A stretch of 52,172 bases of DNA from UBA932 sp031548545 (GTDB lineage: Bacteria; Bacteroidota; Bacteroidia; Bacteroidales; UBA932): NCBI GenBank assembly GCA_031548545.1, contig JAVBQY010000032.1, positions 1-52,172 on the forward strand, given 5' to 3'. A program made the position numbers and the translations under genes. This document shows, in pieces, positions 1-7,332 of the stretch (the stretch's first letter is position 1; each line of letters begins with the position of its first letter). The notes beneath the pieces were generated by a model that was given only the letters and a program-made list of their open reading frames with translations, was not told the origin of the DNA and made no database searches.

Positions 1-165
1 ATTGGTGAATATGGGTGGGGAAAGTATGACTTCATGTGGCGTACTTTTGATAGTTGGATCATTCAAGCCCTACAGGTTGACCCTATGGCAGAAAAGTATT
101 ATGGTATATCACCATATGCTATTTGGGCAAATAATCCGATGAGGTTTGTGGACCCGGATGGTCGA
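1..165 (+). repeat. Direct repeat of Rhs core, copy 1
   Basis: Matches 1603-1767 at a constant offset of 1602. Through base 162 I count six mismatches (105, 111, 114, 153, 156, 162), all at third codon positions and all synonymous. The similarity stops at the DPDGR codons, which is exactly where the tips diverge. Copy 1 continues left of the window. Confidence 0.95.
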
Positions 166-792
166 AGAGTAAGTATTAAGCTCCTATCTTCAGTACACCA
201 ACGATCTCTGCAAACATTCATGGGTACAACAACAGGAAGAGCATTTGTTGGAAGATATATGGGTGCAGGGGATGTGTTGACTGTTAATGGTCAGAAATAC
301 ACATTTGACACAAAAGGGGATAGAGCTAAAGATCTACTATTGATTCAATCAACATCAATGGATGCGCAGGGAAGGAATCAAACATTAATAAAAGGCACTC
401 AAAGAACAACTAATAATTTAGCTACTTCTGATATTGAGAAGACTATTGAAAACGGTGTTCAGCAGAGTGTTTCTTTAAATAAAAACCTTGATGAGAAAAC
501 AGCTACGGGTGTTCTTGGACATGAGGCTTTTGTTCATGCAGATAAGGCTGCAGATGCTTTAAATACATTAGATGCCAATAGAGAATCATTAACCTTGTCA
601 GAAAAAAGAGAGACATTAGAGAATATCTCAAACTCTGCTAATCAGCAACATATTGATTTAGGAAATAACAATGTCTATAAATTCAAACAATACATGAATG
701 AACTAACTAAAACTACCGGAGATAAATACTATGAGCAAGAATACAAAAGACAAGTACAGGATTATAAAAACCGCAATTACTCAAATTACTAA
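1..792 (+). CDS. Rhs repeat-associated core protein, 3' end only, with variable C-terminal toxin-like tip
   Basis: The reading frame is open from base 1, so the gene begins upstream of the window; the ATG at 34 is only an internal methionine. The first 55 codons are the end of an Rhs core, including the DPMAEKYYGISPYAIWANNP block and the terminal DPDGR motif after which polymorphic toxins switch to a variable tip. The tip (about 208 residues) is unrelated to the tip of the second cassette at 1435. It contains GHEAFVH (bases about 520-540), an HExxxH arrangement that resembles but does not equal the HExxH zinc-peptidase motif. Rhs proteins generally act as contact-dependent or secreted toxins whose tip is the effector. 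The biochemical activity here is unknown. A lipoprotein gene overlaps the 3' end. The region is AT-rich compared with the core genes to the right. Confidence 0.85.
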   Translation: MGEYGWGKYDFMWRTFDSWIIQALQVDPMAEKYYGISPYAIWANNPMRFVDPDGRRVSIKLLSSVHQRSLQTFMGTTTGRAFVGRYMGAGDVLTVNGQKYTFDTKGDRAKDLLLIQSTSMDAQGRNQTLIKGTQRTTNNLATSDIEKTIENGVQQSVSLNKNLDEKTATGVLGHEAFVHADKAADALNTLDANRESLTLSEKRETLENISNSANQQHIDLGNNNVYKFKQYMNELTKTTGDKYYEQEYKRQVQDYKNRNYSNY

Positions 793-1270
793 AATAGTTT
801 TTTTGTTATCACTGATTCTTTCGGGGGGGGCTTGTGTAAATAAAACTAATAATCAAACTTTAGTTGAGGAATATGTTTATATTCAATATGAAAATGGTAT
901 ACCTAAAGAGATAGGTATATTACAGGATTCTGTTAAGCAAGGGCTTTGGATTAGGTTTTATCCAACGGGGAAGGCTGATTATATTTCATTTTATAAAGAC
1001 GGTAAGCAAACAGGTCCCCAAAGAAGATTTTACGAAAATGGGCGATTAGCATCCTATCATGAAATGCTACAGGATTTAAATCATGGTAAGTATACAACAT
1101 ATTATAATCCTAATGGACGCATAGCAAGTGAATCATACTGGATTAATGATACAATTAATGGGATCAGTACGCAATATTTGGAAAATGGAGAGATTGATAC
1201 TCAAGTGGAGTATAAAAAGGGGAAATGTGTCCGAGTCATTATAGGAGTTCTTCCTATCATAGAAGAATAG
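731..1270 (+). CDS. MORN-repeat (YwqK-family antitoxin-like) lipoprotein, candidate immunity protein
   Basis: 179 residues. A basic N-terminus is followed by a hydrophobic stretch (about residues 20-32) ending SGGAC, a loose Bacteroidota-type lipobox with Cys at about 35, so it is probably a lipoprotein. The rest consists of repeats of the form G-x-W-x-x-Y/F-x-x-G-K-x-x-Y/S-x-Y/F-K-x-G-K (for example GLWIRFYPTGKADYISFYKDGK and KYTTYYNPNGRIASESYW), which is the MORN_2/YwqK pattern. In polymorphic-toxin loci a gene directly behind the toxin tip usually encodes its immunity protein, and YwqK-type proteins occur in that position. The first ATG overlaps the Rhs tip by 62 bp, but translation could start later. 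Role as immunity protein is inferred from position and family. Confidence 0.75.
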   Translation: MSKNTKDKYRIIKTAITQITKIVFLLSLILSGGACVNKTNNQTLVEEYVYIQYENGIPKEIGILQDSVKQGLWIRFYPTGKADYISFYKDGKQTGPQRRFYENGRLASYHEMLQDLNHGKYTTYYNPNGRIASESYWINDTINGISTQYLENGEIDTQVEYKKGKCVRVIIGVLPIIEE

Positions 1271-1357
1271 AGCTATAATGCTTACATTTGCCACAGCAAG
1301 TCCAATTGTTGGGCGGTCGTTCTTTGAAGCTCACCTATGCGGCTGATGCGGTTGCTT

Positions 1358-1393
1358 CGTCATTTGCCTGTCAGCAAATTCCTCGCAATGACG
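1358..1393. repeat. REP-like hairpin element between toxin cassettes
   Basis: Arms cgtcatttgc (1358-1367) and gcaatgacg (1385-1393) pair with a single bulged base. A competing inner stem atttgc/gcaaat (1362-1367, 1374-1379) is perfect. The sequence gcttcgtcat...ctcgcaatgacg resembles dispersed palindromic repeats seen between genes in many bacterial genomes. Only one copy is visible here, so its repetitive nature is inferred. The rest of the 1271-1425 gap shows no gene. Confidence 0.45.
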
Positions 1394-1434
1394 GTGGGTC
1401 CTGGAAACATTGTTAGCTAACGCTTGAATATCAT

Positions 1435-2328
1435 TTGAAAGACCACTTGGGCAGTACGCGTGTAGCCTTCGTTCCCGTGAAAAACGGAGCAGAAGTAGTA
1501 CAGGAAACTACTTATTACACTTTCGGCGCTCCTATTGGCGCTTTGTCGTGGAATAAGTCTGTTGATAATAAGAATCCATTTTTGCGTGAGGGCAAGGAAT
1601 ATATTGGTGAATATGGGTGGGGAAAGTATGACTTCATGTGGCGTACTTTTGATAGTTGGATCATTCAAGCCCTACAGGTTGACCCTATGGCAGAAAAGTA
1701 TTATGGCATATCGCCGTATGCTATTTGGGCAAATAATCCGATGAGGTTTGTGGATCCAGATGGAAGGCAGACTTGGCCAGCAACAACTAGACAAGCGATG
1801 GGGCATGACAACTATATATTGGCACACCAAGGAGCTACAAGGTTATTGAAAGAACAAGTAAGAGGATCAGCCAATTCAGTTTTACTCCTTTTGGGCGTTG
1901 CTCAAATTATAACAGGACAAATTGCTAGTAATTTTACTAATAATGGAAAAAGTCCAGAGTGGTCAGTTCCATTACAATGGAATCAAAATGATCAATTAGA
2001 ATTGAAACATAGTTGGAAAAATGAAACTTTATCGTGTGATGATGGAAAAGAAGTGATGAAAAATACGATTGGAGCTATTTTGTTATTTATACCTTTTTCT
2101 AATGCAGCTACAGGAATAGAAAGAAATATTGAAAACACTTTTATTTCTACGTTTATATCTACCACGATAGACGCAGGAGCTAAAATTTCATCAAAAAAAC
2201 ATTCGTCCTTAAAAAATAAAACAGAAGAACCTAAAAGTACAAGTGGGGAGATAAATGTAAATTTTGATGAATTACTAAACCCTATACCCCAATTCCCGTT
2301 GCATGAAGAGCTGATGCAAAAAAACTGA
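1435..2328 (+). CDS. Orphan Rhs C-terminal cassette (core fragment plus second toxin-like tip)
   Basis: The frame opens after a stop at 1414 and begins LTLEYHLKDHLGSTRVAF, the conserved DHLGST block of Rhs cores, so it lacks any secretion or repeat region. The TTG at 1435 is a nominal start; there is no convincing ribosome site. The core runs about 110 codons to DPDGR at 1756-1767 and its last 55 codons encode exactly the same protein as bases 1-165. The tip (about 187 residues) is different from the first cassette: it has two hydrophobic stretches (about residues 138-155 and 214-226) and a basic, Lys/Ser-rich end. This is the layout of a displaced or silent Rhs tip that can be recombined onto the expressed gene. 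Whether it is translated on its own is unknown. Confidence 0.75.
   Translation: MKDHLGSTRVAFVPVKNGAEVVQETTYYTFGAPIGALSWNKSVDNKNPFLREGKEYIGEYGWGKYDFMWRTFDSWIIQALQVDPMAEKYYGISPYAIWANNPMRFVDPDGRQTWPATTRQAMGHDNYILAHQGATRLLKEQVRGSANSVLLLLGVAQIITGQIASNFTNNGKSPEWSVPLQWNQNDQLELKHSWKNETLSCDDGKEVMKNTIGAILLFIPFSNAATGIERNIENTFISTFISTTIDAGAKISSKKHSSLKNKTEEPKSTSGEINVNFDELLNPIPQFPLHEELMQKN
1603..1767 (+). repeat. Direct repeat of Rhs core, copy 2
   Basis: Partner of bases 1-165. It lies inside the orphan cassette and could act as a homology block for tip exchange by recombination. Confidence 0.95.
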
Positions 2329-2366
2329 TCTCTTTCACCGTAAAAATTAATAAGTCATAAAATAAT

Positions 2367-2579
2367 ATGAGAATACTATTAATGTTCGTTTTTTTTTCTT
2401 TGTCTTATTTGTTAATAGGTATATATATATACCTATTAACAAGGGGTAGTATAAAAAAGGAAAATCGACTTTATTATATACTTTTTTTTGGAATGAGATT
2501 TCGTATTGCACTTTCTGCTTTGTTAGCATTTATTATAACCAATATGTGTATTTTCAGAAGTATTCAACTTGTTGGATAA
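2367..2579 (+). CDS. Small two-helix membrane protein, possible immunity protein of second Rhs tip
   Basis: 70 residues, 38 nt after the second Rhs tip on the same strand. There are two hydrophobic segments, about residues 2-25 and 43-62, separated by a short basic loop (RGSIKKENR), so it would be an inner-membrane hairpin. I do not recognise a family. Position directly behind a toxin tip suggests immunity, and small membrane immunity proteins are common for membrane-active toxins, which would fit the hydrophobic tip. A perfect 34-nt palindrome at 2409-2442 lies inside the frame. An antisense frame (2347-2529) through the palindrome exists but looks like a by-product of the symmetry. Confidence 0.5.
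   Translation: MRILLMFVFFSLSYLLIGIYIYLLTRGSIKKENRLYYILFFGMRFRIALSALLAFIITNMCIFRSIQLVG
2409..2442. repeat. Perfect 34-nt palindrome
   Basis: Half-site ttgttaataggtatata (2409-2425) is followed immediately by its exact reverse complement, with no spacer. It sits inside the small membrane ORF and encodes the core of LLIGIYIYLLT; the opposite strand reads the same peptide. There is no T-run in the right place for a simple terminator. Confidence 0.9.
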
Positions 2580-2686
2580 TATACAATTGTCGCATTTATA
2601 AGTTTTTCATTTACCTTTCTCCCCCAATCCTGTAGTTGATGCTTCGCAGCAGATTGAGACTAATTGTGGTTGTGTTATGCTGTATT

Positions 2687-3064
2687 TTAATCGGGTGTTG
2701 AATCCTGATTTCGTTTTTCCGGCGCTGTGGACAAGGTATTTCCCATGACATGGTTTTGACTTCCTGCAAAAATGAACTGGGCGTTATTGCAGTGTTGTAT
2801 ATGGGTACGCAAGAGTGCTTCCACATTATCCTCTTTGTATTTACTAATTTGCTGAAACTCATCAATGGCAATGATGCCGGTTTGCAATGACTTCATAGCC
2901 TGTATAAAGGTGTCCATCGCTTTCTTTCCTGCCGGTTTCAACGTTTCAAGTATTTCCTTGCTGAGCAGCAATACAAAATCACGCAGTGTCTTTGTAGCAT
3001 AAATATCTATAAAGAAAGTGTAATATTCATCTTTTATGTCTTTGTTATTAAAGCAATGGGTGAT
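2687..3064 (-). pseudogene. Remnant of an archaeal-type AAA ATPase (ATP-binding protein)
   Basis: Reading leftwards from the stop codon at 3065-3067, about 110 codons give a recognisable middle section of the large Bacteroidota/archaeal ATPase family. This includes the DEYYTFFIDIYATKTLRDF segment and the Walker B strand GIIAIDEFQQI, followed by a FAGSQ sensor-like strand. The N-terminal part with Walker A and the whole C-terminal half are missing, and after HVMGN the sequence no longer resembles the family (a likely frameshift or junction). There is no valid start near 3064. The first internal methionine gives only 94 residues. It is therefore a decayed fragment, and the stretch 2580-2686 beside it holds nothing I recognise. 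Confidence 0.75.
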
Positions 3065-3142
3065 TTATTATTTTTCAATTATTCAAATTCAATTATTGTT
3101 TTTAAATAATTGTAGAAATGAAAATGCTCTGTTTGAGGTGTT

Positions 3143-3178
3143 TAAATAAAAAAAATCCCGCTAAATTAGCGGGATTTC
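3143..3178 (-). terminator. Intrinsic terminator of tRNA-Gln
   Basis: On the minus strand, a stem of aaatcccgct/agcgggattt (3153-3162 and 3168-3177) with a five-base loop is followed by a run of T residues. It begins two bases after the tRNA 3' end. Confidence 0.85.
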
Positions 3179-3179
3179 T

Positions 3180-3253
3180 TGGTTGACCTGCCAGGATTCG
3201 AACCTAGAATGACTGAACCAAAATCAGTAGTGTTACCATTACACCACAGGTCA
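3180..3253 (-). tRNA. tRNA-Gln (anticodon UUG)
   Basis: The acceptor arms tgacctg (5' end at 3253) and caggtca (ending 3184) pair over seven bases. The anticodon stem actga/tcagt encloses the loop ttttggt, giving anticodon UUG for glutamine. The T arm carries ggttcgaatcc. Discriminator A at 3183 is followed by an encoded CCA (3182-3180). The length without CCA is 71 nt. The gene separates the AT-rich Rhs patch from the core genome, and tRNA genes are common integration sites, although I see no attachment-site duplication in the window. Confidence 0.95.
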
Positions 3254-3286
3254 GTTTAACCATGCAAAACCAAAATTTTGCGGCTG

Positions 3287-3316
3287 CAAAGATAGTACTT
3301 TTTTATGTAAAAACAA
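3287..3316 (-). promoter_or_regulatory. Bacteroidota-type promoter of tRNA-Gln
   Basis: On the minus strand, TTG (3316-3314), 19 nt, then TATCTTTG (3294-3287), matching TTG-N19-TAnnTTTG. It would start transcription roughly 27 nt upstream of the mature 5' end. Confidence 0.7.
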
Positions 3317-3337
3317 TAGCCGGTATAAAAATATTAT

Positions 3338-5782
3338 TTATTGACCGGCGCCTCCGCCGCTACCGAGCCGGTTGGCTTCATCCTGCTGTCCTACCTTACG
3401 TTGTTTGGCAGGGCTACCCATGTTCCCGAAACGCCATGAGAACGAGACACGGATAGACCTGCTGTCCCAACTATTTTCGTTATAACTGCTGGTGCCGTTG
3501 CGCGCCATGCGGACATTACTGTGTTGTGAGTTGAATATGTCATCAAGGTATAAGGACAGGCTGGCCTTATTGTCCCAGAAATTCTTTTTCACCCCGGCAT
3601 TCAGGCTGCCCTGTGCACTGATCTCATAGTAGCCCCAGATGGTAGGCGTGCTCATCCAGCCTTCGAGCTCTGCACTCCAGTTTTTGCCTAAGAGTACAGT
3701 CGTACTCAGGTAGGGATTAAACTGCCAGCTCTTGGTAACCGTGGTGTTATCATCATTGATGACATAGGCCGCCCAGAGGCTGAGGTTCAGCGTCCACCAT
3801 TTGGTGAGGGGAAATTCGGATACCGAGGCCCATATCCCTGTATGGTAATTATAACCGAAGTTGCCTTGTACATAACCGGTTTCTCCTTTGATTGGATCAA
3901 ATACCGGTATCTGTACGATCATCCCTTGGTTATAGCTGAAACTGGCGCCTATGTTAAGGAATTGGAATGCCGTGTACGACAGGCGTATGTTGTCGGAATA
4001 GGAGGGGGATAGTTGAGGATTGCCTTCTATATAGGTGTAGGCGCCGATATACCGGCGGAAGGGGTTGAGATTCCAGTAATTCGGACGTTCTAACCGGCGG
4101 GTGTAGGAGAGCCCGAGCTGGTGCTTTTCACTTGGGTTGAATCCGATAAATAGGGTGGGGAAAAAATCATTGTACTGCTGTGAGGTGGTGCTGTCGGAAC
4201 TGATCCATTCGCCTTTTGCGCCGGTGTTTTCCCAACGCAAGCCGGCTTTAGCACTCCAATGTTCGCTGATTTGCCAGCTGTAATTCACATACAGGGCGCT
4301 GATCATCTCGCTGTAATTAAATTCACTGCTGTAGTCGCGGTTCTTTTGCCAACCGTTTTGAAGCGAATCAAGGCGCAGTATTTCACTATTGTTTTTAGAA
4401 TAGCCGATTTTTCCGCCGGCCTCTATTTTCATAGATTTGTTGAGGGGGCGGGTATAATCCGCTTTGAATGAATATACCTGGGTCAGTTGGTCGGAATTGC
4501 TTTTGAATACTTTGGGATCTTTGACGCCTACGGGCAGCTGAAAGTCCGTATGGCTGTATTGATCGGGGGTATTCATGTTGTATATATAGTCGGCATTCAG
4601 CGTTAGGTCGTGGTTGTCGTCGGCGCCGAACAGGTGGGTGTAGTTGAGGTTGACTGACGCATTGTGGAAGGCGCCGTTATTACACCCTATGCCCTCAGAC
4701 GTTTCTTCGGGGTTGTTGCGCTGGCCTATGATAGCAGTGGTGTTGTCATTTTCTTTGCTCCTGCGGGTGCTGTAATTCCCGATCACTCCGATGGTGTTTT
4801 TCTTATCCAGAAAGAGGTCTATGCCGGCCTTGACGTGCTGTGGCGTACTGTAATCTTTCGATAAGCCGCTGCTATACCTGCTGTACCCGTTGTCGCTCTT
4901 CACTTCTTCGGTCAGGCTGCCGAATCCGTTAGACTGCCGGATGCCATAATTCACAAAGGAACTCAACAGGTCGTTGCGGTAGTTGAAATTGGCAGACCCG
5001 TTCGCTCCGTAGTAATAGCCGTCCACATCCTCAATATACTGTTGAAATCCGGCGCGCAGGTTGCCGTTGAAACCACGGATAAAATTCTTTTTTGTCTTGA
5101 TATTGACGATACCGCCGCTGCCTGCCGCATCGTATTTGCTCGACGGGTTATCAATAATCTCAATTTTATCAATACTGTTCCCCTCGGTGCCGTTGAGCAG
5201 GGCTATGAGATCGGGCCCACTGAGCTGTACCGGACGGTTGTCTACCCATACTTGTACGGACTGCCCGTTGAGGGTTACATTCCCGTCTCGGTCTATGGAC
5301 AGGCCGGGCGCTTTTTTCAGTAGTTCCAGTGCCGTGCTATTCTCTGCTGCAATGGTGTTGGCCACGTTCACTACCAGCTTGTCTATCTGTCTTTCTATGG
5401 TGGGCTTGCGTCCTGTCACCACCACTTCGTTCAGTTGCTTGGAATCTGGTTCTATATTGATGGCGCCGAGGTCTATATCTTGCTGTCCTGCGCTGACATG
5501 TACGGTTTGGGTGACATCGGCATAACCTACATAGGATACCTTTAACAAATATTCCCCTGCCGGAATCGTAGCCAGTGCAAACATCCCTTTTTCGTCGCTG
5601 GTATGGACAGCCACAACTTTCCCGCTGGTATCGCTCAGACTTATCGTGCTGAATTCCAACGGGGCTGCTGTGCTTTTGTCTATTATGGTGCCTTTTACCC
5701 GTATGGCCTTGCTTTGTACAGTTGCTGCGGAGGCCATGTAAAGATTAAAGGACAAGGCCAATATCAGAAAGAAAAATTTCAT
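3338..5782 (-). CDS. TonB-dependent outer-membrane receptor family protein (beta-barrel with CarboxypepD-like domain)
   Basis: 814 residues. Signal peptide about 1-19 (ending MASA). Residues about 26-112 form a carboxypeptidase-regulatory-like beta-sandwich (VKGTIIDKSTAAPLEFSTIS..., YVGYADV). The plug domain follows, starting LNEVVVTGRKP and containing YDAAGSGGIVNIKTKK. The remainder is a beta-barrel rich in alternating aromatic residues, with the Y-x-R-R-L-x-R-P-N-Y-W-N-L-N-P motif typical of the outer-membrane beta-barrel family 3. The C-terminus has an extra Lys/Gln/Gly-rich tail after the last strand (...SFSWRFGNMGS). Such proteins import a substrate with TonB energy or act in outer-membrane processes; the substrate cannot be read from sequence. 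No SusD partner is adjacent. Monocistronic. Confidence 0.9.
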   Translation of the reverse strand: MKFFFLILALSFNLYMASAATVQSKAIRVKGTIIDKSTAAPLEFSTISLSDTSGKVVAVHTSDEKGMFALATIPAGEYLLKVSYVGYADVTQTVHVSAGQQDIDLGAINIEPDSKQLNEVVVTGRKPTIERQIDKLVVNVANTIAAENSTALELLKKAPGLSIDRDGNVTLNGQSVQVWVDNRPVQLSGPDLIALLNGTEGNSIDKIEIIDNPSSKYDAAGSGGIVNIKTKKNFIRGFNGNLRAGFQQYIEDVDGYYYGANGSANFNYRNDLLSSFVNYGIRQSNGFGSLTEEVKSDNGYSRYSSGLSKDYSTPQHVKAGIDLFLDKKNTIGVIGNYSTRRSKENDNTTAIIGQRNNPEETSEGIGCNNGAFHNASVNLNYTHLFGADDNHDLTLNADYIYNMNTPDQYSHTDFQLPVGVKDPKVFKSNSDQLTQVYSFKADYTRPLNKSMKIEAGGKIGYSKNNSEILRLDSLQNGWQKNRDYSSEFNYSEMISALYVNYSWQISEHWSAKAGLRWENTGAKGEWISSDSTTSQQYNDFFPTLFIGFNPSEKHQLGLSYTRRLERPNYWNLNPFRRYIGAYTYIEGNPQLSPSYSDNIRLSYTAFQFLNIGASFSYNQGMIVQIPVFDPIKGETGYVQGNFGYNYHTGIWASVSEFPLTKWWTLNLSLWAAYVINDDNTTVTKSWQFNPYLSTTVLLGKNWSAELEGWMSTPTIWGYYEISAQGSLNAGVKKNFWDNKASLSLYLDDIFNSQHSNVRMARNGTSSYNENSWDSRSIRVSFSWRFGNMGSPAKQRKVGQQDEANRLGSGGGAGQ

Positions 5783-5822
5783 GGTTTGAAGTTTATCGGG
5801 TTATTGTTTGAATTTGGTATTG

Positions 5823-5830
5823 CAAATATA
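5823..5830 (-). promoter_or_regulatory. -7 box of TonB-receptor gene
   Basis: TATATTTG on the minus strand matches TAnnTTTG, 40 nt upstream of the ATG. No TTTG was found at the expected -33 spacing. The rest of the 252-bp divergent gap to tyrS is AT-rich with nothing else recognised. Confidence 0.45.
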
Positions 5831-5981
5831 TGTAAAAATATTTATACCTTGTATCGCATAATACTAAATATTTTTCAATATATTTTTAAAACGTTGATTT
5901 TAAACAAATAAAATTTTCAATAAATAAAATGGGGGCGGATGCTTATTTTTTCATCTTTAAGACGCGTTTCCGGGTAAAAAG

Positions 5982-6012
5982 TTGCATCAGGGGTGGACTT
6001 TTTGTATCTTTG
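5982..6012 (+). promoter_or_regulatory. Promoter of tyrS operon
   Basis: TTG (5982-5984), 20 nt, TATCTTTG (6005-6012). It leaves a leader of about 20 nt before the tyrS ATG. Confidence 0.75.
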
Positions 6013-6034
6013 CCGGGTTACATAATTTAAGACG

Positions 6035-7324
6035 ATGAAAAATTTTATTGAAGAACTGCGCTGGAGGGGAATGGTCCATGACGTGATGCCCGGCACCGAA
6101 GAACAATTGCAGAAAGAATTGACGGTGGCTTATGTGGGCATAGACCCCACGGCCGACTCATTGCATATCGGCCACCTGGTGAGCGTAATGATGCTTAAAC
6201 ATTTTCAGCGCTGCGGACATAAGCCCCTGGCTTTGGTGGGAGGCGCTACGGGGATGATCGGCGATCCGTCCGGAAAATCCAGCGAGCGCAACTTGTTGGA
6301 TGAAGAAGCCCTGCGACATAACCAGGATTGCATTAAGCAACAACTCTCCAAGTTCCTGGATTTTGATTCCGCCGGCCCTACTGCAGCCGAGCTGGTGAAT
6401 AACTACGACTGGATGAAAAATTTTAGTTTCCTGGATTTCATTCGTGATGTAGGCAAGCATATCACCGTAAATTATATGATGAGTAAAGATTCGGTAAAGA
6501 AACGCATTGCCGGCGAAGAACGCGAGGGCATGTCATTCACCGAGTTTACCTACCAGTTGGTACAGGGCTATGATTTCCTCTACCTGAATCAGCATAAACA
6601 GTGTAAATTACAGATGGGCGGCAGCGACCAGTGGGGTAATATTACTACCGGTACCGAGCTGATACGCCGCAAGACGGGAGGAGAGGCTTTTGCCCTCACC
6701 TGCCCGCTGATCACCAAGGCCGACGGCGGCAAGTTCGGTAAGACCGAGCAGGGCAATGTATGGCTGGACCCGCGCTACACTTCACCCTATGCTTTTTACC
6801 AGTTCTGGTTGAATGTAAGCGATGAGGACGCCCAGCGTTATATCAAGATATTTACTATGCTGGACCGTGAAGAGATCACGGCTTTGATAGCCGGTCATCT
6901 TGAGGCGCCTCACCTGCGTGAACTGCAGAAACGCCTGGCCAGGGAAGTTACCTGTATGGTACATTCCGAAGAAGAATACGAAAAAGCGGTGGAAGCTACC
7001 CAGATCCTGTTCGGCAACGCCACCTCCGACAGCTTGCGTAAGCTGGACGAACAAACCTTCCTGGCGGTCTTCGACGGAGTACCCTTATTTGAACTGCCGG
7101 CGGCCGAATTGCCCCAAAACATTGTAGAACTCCTGGCCGTGAAAACCCAGGTATTTCCATCTAAAGGGGAGTGCCGTAAAATGATCCAGGGTGGGGGAGT
7201 ATCCATCAACAAGGAAAAAGCGGCCGACGTGGAGTTTTCCGTGACCGGCGATATGCTGATCAACGGGAAATACCTTTTAGTGCAGAAGGGGAAGAAAAAC
7301 TATTTTATTATTCACATAAAGTAA
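6035..7324 (+). CDS. tyrS: Tyrosyl-tRNA synthetase
   Basis: 429 residues, the usual length. Class I aminoacyl-tRNA synthetase that charges tRNA-Tyr with tyrosine in the cytoplasm. The HIGH signature is at residues 44-47 (SLHIGHL) and the KMSKS loop appears as KFGKT at 233-237, the TyrS variant. The tyrosine/tRNA-site block YDFLYLN followed by QMGGSDQWGNI is present. An S4-like RNA-binding domain closes the protein (FPSKGECRKMIQGGGVSINKEK). It is followed after 8 nt by a type IX secretion cargo gene and then hisS, so these three probably form one transcript. Confidence 0.97.
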   Translation: MKNFIEELRWRGMVHDVMPGTEEQLQKELTVAYVGIDPTADSLHIGHLVSVMMLKHFQRCGHKPLALVGGATGMIGDPSGKSSERNLLDEEALRHNQDCIKQQLSKFLDFDSAGPTAAELVNNYDWMKNFSFLDFIRDVGKHITVNYMMSKDSVKKRIAGEEREGMSFTEFTYQLVQGYDFLYLNQHKQCKLQMGGSDQWGNITTGTELIRRKTGGEAFALTCPLITKADGGKFGKTEQGNVWLDPRYTSPYAFYQFWLNVSDEDAQRYIKIFTMLDREEITALIAGHLEAPHLRELQKRLAREVTCMVHSEEEYEKAVEATQILFGNATSDSLRKLDEQTFLAVFDGVPLFELPAAELPQNIVELLAVKTQVFPSKGECRKMIQGGGVSINKEKAADVEFSVTGDMLINGKYLLVQKGKKNYFIIHIK

Positions 7325-7332
7325 CAAGCAAC

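Noticed and set aside
2347..2529. Minus-strand small membrane frame through the palindrome
   Set aside because: Its similarity to the plus-strand peptide is explained by the palindrome itself; Lys-run low complexity and no good context.
3180..3253. Attachment-site duplication of tRNA-Gln in the toxin patch
   Set aside because: I found no second copy of the tRNA 3' end in bases 1-3180, and no integrase gene.
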